Origin: Chitinophagaceae bacterium | GTDB taxonomy: Bacteria > Bacteroidota > Bacteroidia > Chitinophagales > Chitinophagaceae | Assembly: GCA_947474815.1 (NCBI GenBank) | Contig: CANJJU010000007.1 | Location: 1-41,026 of the forward strand | Direction of reading: 5' to 3' | DNA: 41,026 bases | Shown here: positions 19,685 through 31,400 of the stretch, piece by piece | How positions within the stretch are numbered: the first letter of the stretch is position 1 | Layout: the number at the start of each line of letters is the position of its first letter | Made by a program: the position numbers and the translations under genes | The notes under the pieces: model-generated | What the model was told of the DNA's origin: nothing | Database searches by the model: none | The model's input: only the letters and a program-made list of their open reading frames with translations

Positions 19685-20326
19685 ATGTCAAGTATCGCCA
19701 ACATAAGAAAAGAATATCTTTCAGCATCACTTTCTGAAGCGGACGTACACACAAATCCTTTCTTACAATTTGATCAATGGTGGCAACAAGCATTGGACAG
19801 TAAGATTGATGAAGTGAATGCAATGACATTGTCTACTGTAAGTGCTGTAGGCAAGCCTTCTGCAAGAATTGTATTGTTAAAGGGGTACGATAAAAACGGC
19901 TTTGTATTTTTCACCAACTATAAAAGCAACAAAGGAATTGATATTGAATCTAATCCACATGTAAGCTTGATGTTTTTTTGGAAAGAATTAGAAAGACAAG
20001 TAAGAATAGAAGGAGTGGCAGAAAAAATTTCAGCAGGCGACAGTGATGAATATTTTAATTCGCGACCGCTTAGTAGTAGAACGGGCGCATGGGCCTCACC
20101 ACAGAGCACCAAAATTGACTCGCGCGAATTTTTAGAAAAAAATGTTTTAAAAGTAGAAAGTCAGTTTGCCCACAATGAAATATACCGACCACCTTTTTGG
20201 GGTGGATATATTGTGAAGCCCTCAATGATTGAATTTTGGCAAGGAAGACCAAGCAGGTTGCATGATAGAATTGTATACAACTTGACAGAAGGAAATGAAT
20301 GGGAGCTGGCTAGATTAGCTCCATAA
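19685..20326 (+). CDS. pdxH: Pyridoxamine 5'-phosphate oxidase
   Basis: 'NAMTLSTVSAVGKPSARIVLLKGYDKNGFVFFTNYKSNKG', 'FWQGRPSRLHDRIVY'. Confidence 0.96.
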   Translation: MSSIANIRKEYLSASLSEADVHTNPFLQFDQWWQQALDSKIDEVNAMTLSTVSAVGKPSARIVLLKGYDKNGFVFFTNYKSNKGIDIESNPHVSLMFFWKELERQVRIEGVAEKISAGDSDEYFNSRPLSSRTGAWASPQSTKIDSREFLEKNVLKVESQFAHNEIYRPPFWGGYIVKPSMIEFWQGRPSRLHDRIVYNLTEGNEWELARLAP

Positions 20327-20383
20327 TACATAAAGAAATTGATAAGTTGAATGACAAATCAATCAACTTATCAACTCAAATAG

Positions 20384-20542
20384 TTATTTGCTTTTTTTAG
20401 CGGCCGCTTTCTTAGGTGCAGCAGCCTTCTTAGGTGTCGCTGTCTTAGTAGTGGCAGTAGCCTTTACTTTAGCAGGTCTGCTTTTTCCAAAACTTCCTGC
20501 AAATATTTTACCTTTTTTTGTTTTGATATCACCACGTCCCAT
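20384..20542 (-). CDS. 30S ribosomal protein THX
   Basis: MGRGDIKTKKGKIFAGSFGKSRPAK... with basic Ala/Lys/Pro-rich tail; true start most likely the second Met (CAT at 20540-20542), not 20590. Confidence 0.88.
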   Translation of the reverse strand: MGRGDIKTKKGKIFAGSFGKSRPAKVKATATTKTATPKKAAAPKKAAAKKSK

Positions 20543-20576
20543 ATTAGTATTTTTTAGTTCAATAAATTTGATAATA

Positions 20577-20612
20577 AAAAAGCAAGACACATAAAGCGCC
20601 TTGCTTTTTTAC
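20577..20612. terminator. Terminator hairpin between HU and THX genes
   Basis: AAAAAGCAAG-acacataaagcgc-CTTGCTTTTTT. Confidence 0.65.
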
Positions 20613-20626
20613 TTTTTTAAAGCAAA

Positions 20627-20896
20627 TTAGATCTTAGAAGATAATTCTTTACCTGCTTTAAATTTAGCAACTTTTTTTGCTTTGATTTTGATAACCGCAC
20701 CAGTTTGTGGATTACGTCCGTTACGAGCAGCTCTTTTTGAAACAGAGAATGTTCCAAATCCAACTAAAGTAACTTTGTTACCACTTTTTAAAGTTTTTGT
20801 TACTGCTTCGATAAAAGAATCTACAGTAGCATTTGCTTGAGTTTTAGTGATGCCAGCATCATCAGCTAGTTTTGCAATTAATTCAGCTTTGTTCAT
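20627..20896 (-). CDS. hup: HU family DNA-binding protein
   Basis: MNKAELIAKLADDAGITKTQANATVDSFIEAVTKTLKSGNKVTLVGFGTFSVSKRAARNGRNPQTG. Confidence 0.97.
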   Translation of the reverse strand: MNKAELIAKLADDAGITKTQANATVDSFIEAVTKTLKSGNKVTLVGFGTFSVSKRAARNGRNPQTGAVIKIKAKKVAKFKAGKELSSKI

Positions 20897-21190
20897 AATA
20901 AAGTTTTTGATAAGTTTTAACTATAACAAATATAGAAGGTTTTTAATTCCAACAAAATTTTTTTATTTTAAAATAAAAAGGCCCAATTGGCTACAAAGCC
21001 CAATTGGAGTGCATTTTGAGAAACAGGGTAATTATTTCGCCTCAAATAGATTAGAATAAGTTATCCTGAAAGCCTTGCTCATATTGACTTTCAGGACAAT
21101 TTCTTTGTAAAACCTTTATTTATAGGCTGTCAGGAGAATAATACAGAAAAAATATCTTTTAAAAAACTGAATTTTTTTTGTTTTGCACAA

Positions 21191-21496
21191 TTAGTTAATA
21201 ACCTGCATAACCGACCTAAATGCTATAAATGCATCGCCCCATTTTTCAAATGATTTTTGCCTTAGTACGTTGGCATGTCTTTCTATATATAAGTTATAGG
21301 CTGCTTTGCTTTCAGCCTTATATTGAACCGCATAAGTTGGACCTTCGCTGTCATCTATTTCTAATAATTTCAACACGGCTGCTTCTATGAAACATCCTGT
21401 ATTGATAATCTCTGGAATGTGTTCATTGTTTAGCCAGTTTAACCATTCGATGGCTATATCGGCCCTCACTTTTATAGTTACGTTGTAGATAAACAT
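21191..21496 (-). CDS. DUF4286 family protein
   Basis: 'FIYNVTIKVRADIAIEWLNWLNNEHIPEIINTGCF'. Confidence 0.8.
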   Translation of the reverse strand: MFIYNVTIKVRADIAIEWLNWLNNEHIPEIINTGCFIEAAVLKLLEIDDSEGPTYAVQYKAESKAAYNLYIERHANVLRQKSFEKWGDAFIAFRSVMQVIN

Positions 21497-21497
21497 T

Positions 21498-22274
21498 TTA
21501 TGTAGCTTTAATTTTTAGATAAACCGGACAATGGTCGCTGTGTTTTACATCTGGAAAAATATCTGCTTCTACTAATTGTGCTTTTAATTCTTTTGTAACG
21601 CATATGTAGTCGATTCTCCATCCTTTATTGTTCAGCCGAACGCTCGGAAAGCGTTGACTCCACCAGCTATAGCGGTGAGGTTCTTTATGAAAATTTCTGA
21701 AGGTGTCAATCCATCCTGCTCCCAAAAATTTAGTCATCCAGGCCCTTTCTTCTGGCAAGAATCCAGAAGATTTTTTATTCCCCTTTGGATCGTGAATATC
21801 AATTTCTTCGTGTGCAATATTATAATCGCCACATAAAATAATTTTAGGATTTTTCTTTCTTAGTTTTTCTACATGTGTAAAAATCTCATCCAGCCATTGA
21901 TATTTATATGTTTGTCTTTCGTCTCCTGAGGTGCCCGATGGGAAATAGGCATTGATTAATTTTATGTCTCCCAATTGCATTTCTATTACCCTTCCTTCAA
22001 AATCACTTGTTTCAAAGCCATTCCCTACTTTGACGGCTGTTGGTTTTATTTTAGTGAAAATAGCTACCCCGCTATATCCTTTTTTGCTAGCGCTAAACCA
22101 ATGATGCTCAAATCCTAATTTTTCAAGTTCGCTGACATCCACATCGTCATTGGTGGCTTTTGTTTCTTGCAAACAAATCACATCCGCCGGATTCGTTTTA
22201 AGCCATTCGTAAAAACCTTTTTTAATGGCCGCCCTAATACCATTTACGTTGTATGAAATAATGCGCATTTGCAA
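21498..22274 (-). CDS. xth: Exodeoxyribonuclease III
   Basis: 'MRIISYNVNGIRAAIKKGFYEWLKTNPADVICLQETKA', 'SDHCPVYLKI'. Confidence 0.95.
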   Translation of the reverse strand: MQMRIISYNVNGIRAAIKKGFYEWLKTNPADVICLQETKATNDDVDVSELEKLGFEHHWFSASKKGYSGVAIFTKIKPTAVKVGNGFETSDFEGRVIEMQLGDIKLINAYFPSGTSGDERQTYKYQWLDEIFTHVEKLRKKNPKIILCGDYNIAHEEIDIHDPKGNKKSSGFLPEERAWMTKFLGAGWIDTFRNFHKEPHRYSWWSQRFPSVRLNNKGWRIDYICVTKELKAQLVEADIFPDVKHSDHCPVYLKIKAT

Positions 22275-22299
22275 ACTAATTATGGTTAATAAAAAATCA

Positions 22300-25008
22300 C
22301 TATTCTATGATTGGCCTTAGCCATTTTGTTGCTTCTACAATTGTCATTCCCTTTCTTTTGGCATAATCTTCCACTTGGTCCTTGTTTATCTTACCTACGC
22401 CAAAATATTTACTTTCAGGATGTGCAAAATACCATCCACAAACAGAGGAGGCAGGATACATAGCCAAAGACTCTGTAAGGGTTATTCCTGTTGCGTTTTC
22501 ACCCCCCAATAATTCAAATAGTTTATATTTTTCTGTATGGTCAGGACAAGCGGGATAACCAGGTGCTGGACGTATGCCTTGATATTTTTCTTCTATTAAA
22601 GCATCGGTATTCAATGTTTCGTCTTTTGAATATCCCCAATACTCCGTCCTTGTTTTTTTATGAAGCAACTCTGCAAATGCTTCTGCTAATCGATCTGCCA
22701 GTGCTTGTAAAATGATTTTATTATAGTCATCTAAATTTTCTTCAAATCTTTTTATATGTTTTTCTATTCCCTGAATGGTTACTGAAAAGGCGCCAATGTA
22801 ATCAGTGTGGGTAGGGTTAATAAAATCGGCTAATGATAAATTTGGTTGTCCGGCAGCTTTTTTTATTTGTTGTCTAAGGAATTCGAGCTGTATATTTTTT
22901 TCGCTTTTAACGACAAGTGAATCAGGTGCTATTTTTTTTGTTTCCCAATATCCTACAACTCCTTTTGCAGTTAACCATTTTTCATTGATTAGTTGTTGTA
23001 AAAGAATTTTTGCATCTTCATATAATTTGGTGGCTTCTACCCCAATTATATCGTCGGATAATATTTGTGGAAATTTACCGTGCATTTCCCAAGCAATAAA
23101 AAAGGGTTGCCAATCAATGTATTCGGCAATTTCGGCCAGATTATAATCATCAATAATTTTTGTTCCCATAAAGCTTGGTGGCACGGGTATGTAATTGTCC
23201 CAATCTATGGAAGCGATATTTTGTTGTGCTTCATGAATAGCGATCAATTGTTTTGCAGATTTTTTATTTCCGAAGTCTAATTTTAATTGGTCGTATTCTT
23301 TTTTAATTTCTTTTACGAATTCGGGCTGTTGCTCTTTGTTGAGCAAGGTGCCCGCAACAGTAACACTGCGAGAAGCATCTAACACATGCACCACTCCGTG
23401 TTCGTATTCAGGAGCAATTTTTACAGCCGTATGCATTCTGCTTGTAGTGGCACCGCCAATGAGCAATGGAATGTTCATGTTTAACCGGGTCATTTCTTTT
23501 GCAATATGAACCATTTCATCAAGCGAAGGAGTAATGAGGCCGCTAAGACCAATAATGGAAACTTGGTGTTTTTGAGCTTCTGTAAGTATTTTATCAGCAC
23601 TAACCATCACGCCTAAGTCAATAATTTCATATCCATTGCATCCGAGTACTACTCCTACAATGTTTTTTCCAATATCGTGTACATCTCCTTTTACTGTAGC
23701 TAATAATATTTTTGCAGGTCCAAGCGCATCTTGTTGATTGTTGCTATTTGCAGTTTTATCATTTCGTCTATCTGCTTTTTCTTGTTCAATAAAAGGGGTA
23801 AGAACCGCAACGGCTTTTTTCATTACCCTTGCGCTCTTTACCACTTGTGGTAAAAACATTTTTCCTTCTCCAAACAAATCTCCCACAATGTTCATTCCAT
23901 CCATCAGCGGTCCTTCAATTACATCTAATGGTTTTGGGTATTGTAGCCTTGCTTCTTCTGTATCTGCATCAATATATTCCGTTATTCCATGTATAAGGGC
24001 ATGGGCAATTCTTTTTTGTACTGCTTCTTTTCTCCACGATTCGTCTTTAATAATTTCCTTTCCTTTTGCTTTTACTGTTTCAGCGAATTGGATTAATTTT
24101 TCTGTAGCACCATTGTCATCGTTGTTGATATTAAGAATAACATTTTCACAAAGCTGCTTCAGTGTTGGTTCTATGTCATCTAAGATTACTAGCTGGCCTG
24201 CATTTACAATGCCCATGTCCATTCCCGCTTTGATGGCATGATATAAAAAAACGCTGTGAATGGCCTCTCTCACATGATCGTTTCCACGGAAAGAAAAAGA
24301 CACATTGCTAACACCACCACTTACTTTTGCCAGCGGCATCAATTGTTTAATTTCACGGGTAGCTTCAATGAAATCTACTGCATAGTTATTGTGTTCTTCG
24401 ATGCCTGTTGCAATAGCAAAAATATTTGGATCAAAGATGATGTCTTGTGGAGCAAACCCTACTGTTTCAGTAAGTATTTTATACGCCCGTTTGCAAATTT
24501 CAACTTTTCTAATTTTAGTGTCTGCTTGGCCAATCTCATCAAATGCCATTACAATCACGGCAGCCCCATAGCTTTTACAGATGTATGCTTGTTTGATAAA
24601 TGCGGCTTCTCCTTCTTTCATAGAGATCGAATTCACAATACACTTTCCTTGTACACATTTTAATCCTGCTTCGATGATTTCAAACTTACTGCTATCAATC
24701 ATTATAGGAATCTTTGCAATATCTGGTTCTGCTTGCAAAAGATTTATAAAGGTCGTCATAGCCGTAACACCTTCTAATAGTGCATCATCCATATTTATAT
24801 CAAGAACCTGAGCGCCATTTTCCACTTGTTGTCTGGCAACGCTCAATGCTTCTTCATAAAGACTCTCCCTTATAAGTCGAGCAAATTTCTTGCTACCGGT
24901 TACGTTTGTTCGCTCGCCCACATTTACAAAGTTGGTTTCTGGTCGAACTATCAAAGGCTCTAACCCGCTTAAACGTAAATATGGTTTTATGTGTGTTGTT
25001 TCTTTCAT
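22300..25008 (-). CDS. metH: Cobalamin-dependent methionine synthase, pterin-binding + B12-binding + activation modules (split MetH)
   Basis: '[21 protein letters not shown]', B12-binding '[29 protein letters not shown]', activation domain '[15 protein letters not shown]'. Confidence 0.96.
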   Translation of the reverse strand: MKETTHIKPYLRLSGLEPLIVRPETNFVNVGERTNVTGSKKFARLIRESLYEEALSVARQQVENGAQVLDINMDDALLEGVTAMTTFINLLQAEPDIAKIPIMIDSSKFEIIEAGLKCVQGKCIVNSISMKEGEAAFIKQAYICKSYGAAVIVMAFDEIGQADTKIRKVEICKRAYKILTETVGFAPQDIIFDPNIFAIATGIEEHNNYAVDFIEATREIKQLMPLAKVSGGVSNVSFSFRGNDHVREAIHSVFLYHAIKAGMDMGIVNAGQLVILDDIEPTLKQLCENVILNINNDDNGATEKLIQFAETVKAKGKEIIKDESWRKEAVQKRIAHALIHGITEYIDADTEEARLQYPKPLDVIEGPLMDGMNIVGDLFGEGKMFLPQVVKSARVMKKAVAVLTPFIEQEKADRRNDKTANSNNQQDALGPAKILLATVKGDVHDIGKNIVGVVLGCNGYEIIDLGVMVSADKILTEAQKHQVSIIGLSGLITPSLDEMVHIAKEMTRLNMNIPLLIGGATTSRMHTAVKIAPEYEHGVVHVLDASRSVTVAGTLLNKEQQPEFVKEIKKEYDQLKLDFGNKKSAKQLIAIHEAQQNIASIDWDNYIPVPPSFMGTKIIDDYNLAEIAEYIDWQPFFIAWEMHGKFPQILSDDIIGVEATKLYEDAKILLQQLINEKWLTAKGVVGYWETKKIAPDSLVVKSEKNIQLEFLRQQIKKAAGQPNLSLADFINPTHTDYIGAFSVTIQGIEKHIKRFEENLDDYNKIILQALADRLAEAFAELLHKKTRTEYWGYSKDETLNTDALIEEKYQGIRPAPGYPACPDHTEKYKLFELLGGENATGITLTESLAMYPASSVCGWYFAHPESKYFGVGKINKDQVEDYAKRKGMTIVEATKWLRPIIE

Positions 25009-25014
25009 TTTAAT

Positions 25015-26025
25015 TTAAATCACGTCAACGATTGGCAATGCTCTTGGTTTAAATTTTTTTACTTCTTCGGCAATATGTTTAATATGATCGGGTGTGGTGC
25101 CGCAGCAGCCCCCTACAATATTTACAAATCCTTCTTTTGCCCATTCCTCAATAATATGAGCTGTTTCATGAGGTTGTTCATCGTATTCTCCAAATGCATT
25201 TGGCAAGCCGGCATTGGGATAGGCAGAGGTAAAGCAACTTGCCAATGATGACAATTCTTCTATATGTGGTCTCATTTCTTTGGCGCCCAAAGCACAATTG
25301 AGTCCTATGCTCAATGGATTGGCGTGCATCACAGAAATATAAAACGCTTCTAGAGTTTGTCCGCTCAATGTTCGTCCACTTGCATCCGTGATGGTTCCGC
25401 TAATCATGACAGGCAATTCGGGAATTCCTTTTTCTTTAAAATAATTCTTCACTGCATAGATAGCCGCTTTAGCATTGAGGGTATCAAAAATAGTTTCTAT
25501 TAATAATAAATCTACTCCTCCATCTACCAGTCCATTGATTTGTTCTGTATAGGCTTGTGCAACTTCATCAAAAGTGACTGCTCTAAATCCAGGATTGTTT
25601 ACATCGGGGGAAAGAGAAAGTGTTTTATTTAAAGGCCCTATGGCTCCTGCAACAAATCTTGGTTTGGTTGGGTTGGCTGCAGTGCTTTCATTAGCTGCTT
25701 TTCTGGCGCATGTTGCAGCGGCCACATTTAATTCATACGCAAGTGATTGCATGTCATAGTCTGCTTGTGCAATAGAAGTGCTGCTAAATGTGTTTGTTTC
25801 AATAATATCAGCGCCTGCGTCAAGGTATTGTTTATGAATCGCTGTAATCAATTGGGGCTGGGTGAGGCTTAACAGGTCATTGTTTCCTTTCACATCTTTA
25901 TGCCAATCTTTAAATCGGTCGCCTCTATAATCTTCTTCTTCCAATTTGTGTTGTTGAATCATGGTGCCCATCGCCCCATCAATAATTAAAATGCGCTCTT
26001 TTAAAATATCTTTAATTGTACTCAT
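25015..26025 (-). CDS. metH: Homocysteine S-methyltransferase module of split MetH
   Basis: '[25 protein letters not shown]', '[19 protein letters not shown]', '[15 protein letters not shown]'. Confidence 0.95.
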   Translation of the reverse strand: MSTIKDILKERILIIDGAMGTMIQQHKLEEEDYRGDRFKDWHKDVKGNNDLLSLTQPQLITAIHKQYLDAGADIIETNTFSSTSIAQADYDMQSLAYELNVAAATCARKAANESTAANPTKPRFVAGAIGPLNKTLSLSPDVNNPGFRAVTFDEVAQAYTEQINGLVDGGVDLLLIETIFDTLNAKAAIYAVKNYFKEKGIPELPVMISGTITDASGRTLSGQTLEAFYISVMHANPLSIGLNCALGAKEMRPHIEELSSLASCFTSAYPNAGLPNAFGEYDEQPHETAHIIEEWAKEGFVNIVGGCCGTTPDHIKHIAEEVKKFKPRALPIVDVI

Positions 26026-26089
26026 GACGTCATTTATTTATAATCCCTAATTAAAAATTAGCGAATGAAAACACAATAAAATTTACATG

Positions 26090-26196
26090 AATAAACGATG
26101 CTCAAATCCGAGGAGTAGTGTGGAAATGCATGTCGTTTATTAGTTCAATTTTATATTAAATGTCGTGGTTGAACAATAAACAAAGCCGCCGCGACA
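26090..26196 (-). promoter_or_regulatory. Structured metH 5' leader with alternative stems
   Basis: 26133-26148 can pair with 26090-26098 (9 bp) or with 26169-26181 (13 bp with one bulge). Confidence 0.5.
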
Positions 26197-26203
26197 CTAT
26201 GCA

Positions 26204-26233
26204 CAAAGCTATAATAAGAAAGGCATAACACAA
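26204..26233 (-). promoter_or_regulatory. Candidate metH promoter (TTG-N19-TAGCTTTG)
   Basis: Minus strand TTTTG (TTG 26233-26231), 19-nt spacer, TAGCTTTG (26211-26204). Confidence 0.65.
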
Positions 26234-26286
26234 AATGTTATATAAAATATGGGTAAGCGAATTTTCTAATGATTATTTAAAGTAGG

Positions 26287-26910
26287 CTATCCTATTGAAG
26301 AGATATAATGTTCAACAGGAATTCGATTGCTGATGCTTTTAGCCAATGTCATTTCATCGGCATATTCAAGCTCGCCTCCAAAGGCGATGCCTCTAGCGAT
26401 GGTAGTAATTTTAACGGGCAATTCTTTTAATTTTCTTCCAATATAATAGATGGTAGTATCTCCTTGGATGGTAGGATTAAGGGCAAATATAATTTCTTGT
26501 GTTTTTTCTTCCACCACTCGTTTTGTAAGCCCTTCAATATTGAGTTGCTCGGGACCAATACCATCTAAGGGAGAAATAATGCCACCTAATACATGGTATA
26601 CCCCATTAAATTGCTGAGTGCTTTCAATGGCGATTACATCTCTAATATTTTCCACCACACAAATCAATTCTTTTTTACGCATGGGGTTGCTGCAAATATT
26701 ACAAAGTTCTTTATCGGAAATATTATAGCAATTTTTACAAAACTTTATTTCGCGTCTCATTGCGTCTATTGTTTCACTAAAATGTGCTACTTCATTTTTG
26801 TCTTGTTTTATCAAATGAAGGACAAGTCGCAACGCTGTTTTTTTTCCAATACCCGGAAGTTTAGCAAATTCATTTACCGCATTTTCTAAAAGAGAAGAAG
26901 AGAAAACCAT
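26287..26910 (-). CDS. recR: Recombination protein RecR
   Basis: 'LPGIGKKTALRLVLHLI', zinc finger CKNCYNISDKELCNICSN, Toprim 'ICVVENIRDVIAIE'. Confidence 0.97.
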   Translation of the reverse strand: MVFSSSLLENAVNEFAKLPGIGKKTALRLVLHLIKQDKNEVAHFSETIDAMRREIKFCKNCYNISDKELCNICSNPMRKKELICVVENIRDVIAIESTQQFNGVYHVLGGIISPLDGIGPEQLNIEGLTKRVVEEKTQEIIFALNPTIQGDTTIYYIGRKLKELPVKITTIARGIAFGGELEYADEMTLAKSISNRIPVEHYISSIG

Positions 26911-26947
26911 ACTTTAAAGTTAATTGATATTATTGTTTGTGCGATTT

Positions 26948-28345
26948 TTAATCTATGGGAAGATCTATTATTCTTTCATTATCCCAATTAGCTTTTACTG
27001 AAATTTTTTGTGACAATACTATTATTTTTTCTGGTTGTAACTTTTCCTTGTATTTCCCTGCAGTCCATACTCCATCATTGTTTGAGTCATATAATATTCT
27101 GACTTCATATTCACCCGGCGGAAATATTTTATTACTCCATTCGTTCCCAATAATGGGGTATGCGTATTTAACCTGATTGTCTGTTACAAACTGCACAACT
27201 ATTTTTTGGGACGTATCAAGATTGTTAAAACGCAGCACCAGATTTCCATAGTCGCTGATGCTTTTAGTGATAAAGTAAAGCGTATCTGATTTTGAAAGCG
27301 TTTTCCCCTCTTCGGCTTCTACCGCTTCTTTTGGAACGATGATACTAAGTCTCGTTTCCGGAATCCATTTGTAATCTATGGTGATAATTCCTTGGCTGCT
27401 ATCAAATGTTATGTTTGTATTTGGTAACACCTTAAAGCTTGTATCTGTTAATACAATAGATTTCACATCTAATTTTTTTATTGATGTATTGAAAGTTAAT
27501 TTGAGGGGCTCCAATAAATCTTTTTTAGGACCAGTTAAATTGTTGCTGAAACTCAATTTCTTTTCTTTCGATTGTTTTTTTTCAACTTTGCTTTCTTTCA
27601 TTGACTTTTCTTCTGCATAGGCATACAATATAACAGGAGCGATTGCATTTGTCGTATTTAAATCAGTATCGTAAAATGCAAACAATTCACTTTTTGAATT
27701 ATAGGTTTTTCCTCCATCCCCATCTTTTAAAACATACACTCTGGCACTAGCTCGGGGCAAATGTGTAAAAACAAAATCTCCTTTGCCATCGACTTTGGCG
27801 ATATAATCTGGCTTTCTAGATGTAACAGAACTATCAACTGGATTTAGATAGAGAAGCGCTATGAGTGTACTGTCTACTTTTCCTGTTTCGGCCAACGTAA
27901 CTTTTCCGGAAAGCTGAAGAGAGTCTATCGAGTTCCCTGTAGAAAAAGTATACTGCAGATTTTTATAAATATTTCCTTCATTAATATCTTTTACAGCATT
28001 TCCTAAATTGATGGTATAAGTGGTGTTAGATAATAGGGTGTCTTTTAAAGTGATGTAAATACTTCTAAGATTGCTTTTGATGCTTGGCATGGTTTTTTGA
28101 AGCGGTGAGATGAGCAGGTTAGATGGTAAGTCTTGCAGTTCTATGTATTCATTAAAAGTAAGGGTAATCTTATTTCCGTTAAAATTAAGGGTGTTGAGTT
28201 CAGGAATGGCTTTTACAAGCATTGGTGCAGAAGTATCTCTTGCTCCGCCTGTGGGGGCGCCGATTTGTGCACAGCCGCTTCCCAAAGTAACAACGATTTG
28301 AGCAAGCAACATAAATATTAATAGTGCCAGTAAGTTATTTTTCAT
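26948..28345 (-). CDS. Ig-like (SbsA-type) domain lipoprotein
   Basis: 'GSGCAQIGAPTGGARDTSAPMLVKAIPELNTLNFNGNKITLTFNEYIEL', lipobox-like N-terminus. Confidence 0.8.
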   Translation of the reverse strand: MKNNLLALLIFMLLAQIVVTLGSGCAQIGAPTGGARDTSAPMLVKAIPELNTLNFNGNKITLTFNEYIELQDLPSNLLISPLQKTMPSIKSNLRSIYITLKDTLLSNTTYTINLGNAVKDINEGNIYKNLQYTFSTGNSIDSLQLSGKVTLAETGKVDSTLIALLYLNPVDSSVTSRKPDYIAKVDGKGDFVFTHLPRASARVYVLKDGDGGKTYNSKSELFAFYDTDLNTTNAIAPVILYAYAEEKSMKESKVEKKQSKEKKLSFSNNLTGPKKDLLEPLKLTFNTSIKKLDVKSIVLTDTSFKVLPNTNITFDSSQGIITIDYKWIPETRLSIIVPKEAVEAEEGKTLSKSDTLYFITKSISDYGNLVLRFNNLDTSQKIVVQFVTDNQVKYAYPIIGNEWSNKIFPPGEYEVRILYDSNNDGVWTAGKYKEKLQPEKIIVLSQKISVKANWDNERIIDLPID

Positions 28346-28413
28346 TGTCTGATTATAGTTATGACTGTTGCAAGCGCAAGATATCTTAAATAATAAACAT
28401 GCTAATTGTAAAT

Positions 28414-31400
28414 TTATGCCTCCTCCTCGGCATCTTCTTCATGTAAAGCTACAGCCAGCTTGTTCTCTTTAACAAAATTACACCAATGACATTCTTCTTT
28501 ACCGCATCCAATATAAAACTCTCTGTTTTGAATTTTTTCCCAAGTGTCATTGATTTGTTCTGTAACAATCGCAATGTCATCGGGTGTTACCACTACTTTT
28601 TTCTTGATGTATTTCTTTTTGGCATCAGGTTCAATAAAATCAAACTCTGTACTTACCGCCTTCCAGTCTTTCCCTGTTTTATTATCTACTAAAATTTTAT
28701 AAAATACAGCTTGTCTCCAATAGTCGCCTCCATTGGGCTCTTTTGTTGACGGACCTTCTGTTTTTTTGAGCCCTTTGTCGGGGTCGCCAGATTTATAATC
28801 TACTACATTCACTGCCTTTCCATCAAACTCTAATTTATCTAGCTTGCCTTTTAATGGAACATCGTTGAGTACTACATTTTTAATATTGTGCTCAATCACT
28901 ACAATTTTATTAAAAGATTGAACGTGTGTATCATAATATTTTTCGAGCACTTCTTTTCCGTACTCCATTCTTCTATTGAATTGTTCAGTAGAAAAGCTTT
29001 CTCTGTGACGATTCATGTACCAATCAAAATAGGTTACAAATGATTGTTTTGAAGGAAATTCTTTTTGATCATCTTCTAGCATTACTTTAAATAACTGTTC
29101 TAATGCATGGTGAACCGCAGATCCAAATTCTGTTGCTTCGTTTTTTGCAGAAGGAATGCGAATAAAATTATTATAATAAAAACCAAGCGGACATTTAAGA
29201 TACCCATTCAAAGCAGTCACGTTCATTACAAACTTTTCCAAAATTGGCTTTACAATATCATCTTCTATTTTTTCTATTTCTGGCGAAGCGCCTATTCCAA
29301 AAGATAGCGCAGCAAATTGAGACAAGATTTCGTTATCGATGATTATTTTTTCTACCGGAAGTTCGAACGCTTCTTGAATCTCAGCAATAAATTTTGATGC
29401 TTCAATTTCTTTTCCGTCGTTTTTAAACTTGCTATATGAAATAACCAAATGTTGTTCTGCTCTAGTAATGGCAACATAAAAAAGTCTTCTCAATTCCTGA
29501 TCATCTTTCGTTGAAGACATTGAGCTGAAAACCGTATCAGGCAATTTAAATCCTTTGTTACCTGATTTTTTCTTTTCCCATAAATCTGCATTGGTTCCTA
29601 CAATAAATACATATTCAAACTCTAGTCCTTTTGAGCCATGTGCCGTCATGATATTGATTCCCTTTTCGCTTCCGTTTGTTTGAATGAGTGGCAAGCTGAT
29701 CGATTCTTTCTCCATTAACTCTAGCAGCGTTACTAATTGCGTAAGATTGATATATGGATTTCGATGCGTCTCTTCTTTTACAAAATCAAACAACGCTGTA
29801 AGTATTTGCAATTGCCAATGCTTATCGTTGCTTTGCATTATTTTGTTAATGACGCCCGCTTCTCTGATGATTTGTTCAAATAAAAACTGGAGTGTAACAT
29901 TTGAAGCGCTTGATATCAAGTGTTCAATTATCAATGAAGCACTTTGTAATCCTTCGTGTATATTTTTAGTAAAAAGCTCTTGAGGAGGAGTATTTATTTT
30001 TTCTTGAAGCAGCGCGCGGATAGAGGTTTTGTTTCCTTTTAATCTTCTTTCAGAAACCTCTAATGTTATTTTTGCAATTTCAATGGGTGGAATATTGAAC
30101 CAGTCAAAATGAAGTATTTCAAATAAAAGTTGATCTCCGCTATATGGAATAAAATGCTCTGAGGAAAGGTATTTCAACATCAGCATTATTTTTTTTGCCA
30201 ATGGGAGCTCTAGCGCGTTTAAATAGCGTTTACTGTATACCGGTATATTTAGTAAATTAAAATGCTGTGTAAGTGCTTCACCATATTTATGTTCTTTGTA
30301 AATAATGCCAATGTTTCCTGGCGATACTCCTTCGGCCAGCAATGCTTGTATTTTTATTACCACCCCAATCATTTCGTGTCTTCTCGATTCGTATTCTGCA
30401 ATAAGGGGTAAATGAGTTAGGTGTTGAATTTTCGTATTGGATGCAGAAAGTTCTTTCGTTAATCCTTCAATTTGATTTACCAATCTATCTGGATTCCGAT
30501 TGATCAATGCTTTTGAAGAATCTAATATTGGTTGAGTAGATCGATAGTTTTTAGTTAACACTATTTTTAGTAAGTCATCTTTGTAGGTGGTAGCAAACTG
30601 TAACATATTCTCCACGTTGGCTCCTTGAAATCTAAATATACTTTGATCGTCATCGCCTACAACAAATACATTGGGGTTGTCCCAAAAACTGATTAGCAGT
30701 TCTACTAATTTGTTTTGTGTTCCGCTTGTGTCTTGGTATTCATCTACTAGAATGTATTGATATTTTTCTTGATAATTTGCTAGCAGGTTTGAATTTTCTT
30801 CAAATGCTTTGATTACCCAATTGATCATATCATTAAAGTCGTACCTGTTTTTTGCTTTCATCATACCGGTGAAGCGTTCAAACTCGTTTACGCCTGCACG
30901 AAGCTTTTCCATTCTTTCAACTTCATCATGATAGCTTGGTTTTAAATCACCTTTGTTCCATTTTCCTGCTCGGTTTACCTGGTAAATATATTCTTTGTCA
31001 TTAGGCAGTTCCTTAAGATACTCGTCAATTCGCTCGTTTAGAAACGGTGGAGTCCAACCTTCTTTTTTCATTGCATTAAAAAGCCCTTCTAGGTTTTTTA
31101 TTTCAAAGTACACATCACCGCGGTATCTTTTTAACAGGTGGTTTTTTGGCAATGTATCAATCAGTTCTTTATACAACTCTATTTTTTCAAGTTCCGATAT
31201 AGCATCTAATGATGTTTTTTCAAATTGCGATAAATTATCTTGAATGACATCGTTACAAAATGCGTGAAATGTATAAATATTTACTTTGTAAGCATCCGGA
31301 CCAATAAAATCCAACAGTCTTTTGCGCATGGCTACTGCTCCGGCGTCTGTATACGTTAAACAAAGAATATTGTCTGGCGAAGTATCTGTTTCAATTAATA

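Noticed and set aside
20384-20590. 68-aa ORF as listed
   Set aside because: The first 16 residues overlap the terminator region; the conserved THX start is the internal Met, so the feature was shortened to 20384-20542.
23738-24241. 167-aa plus-strand ORF opposite metH
   Set aside because: Antisense shadow of a strongly conserved coding frame; no recognisable domain.
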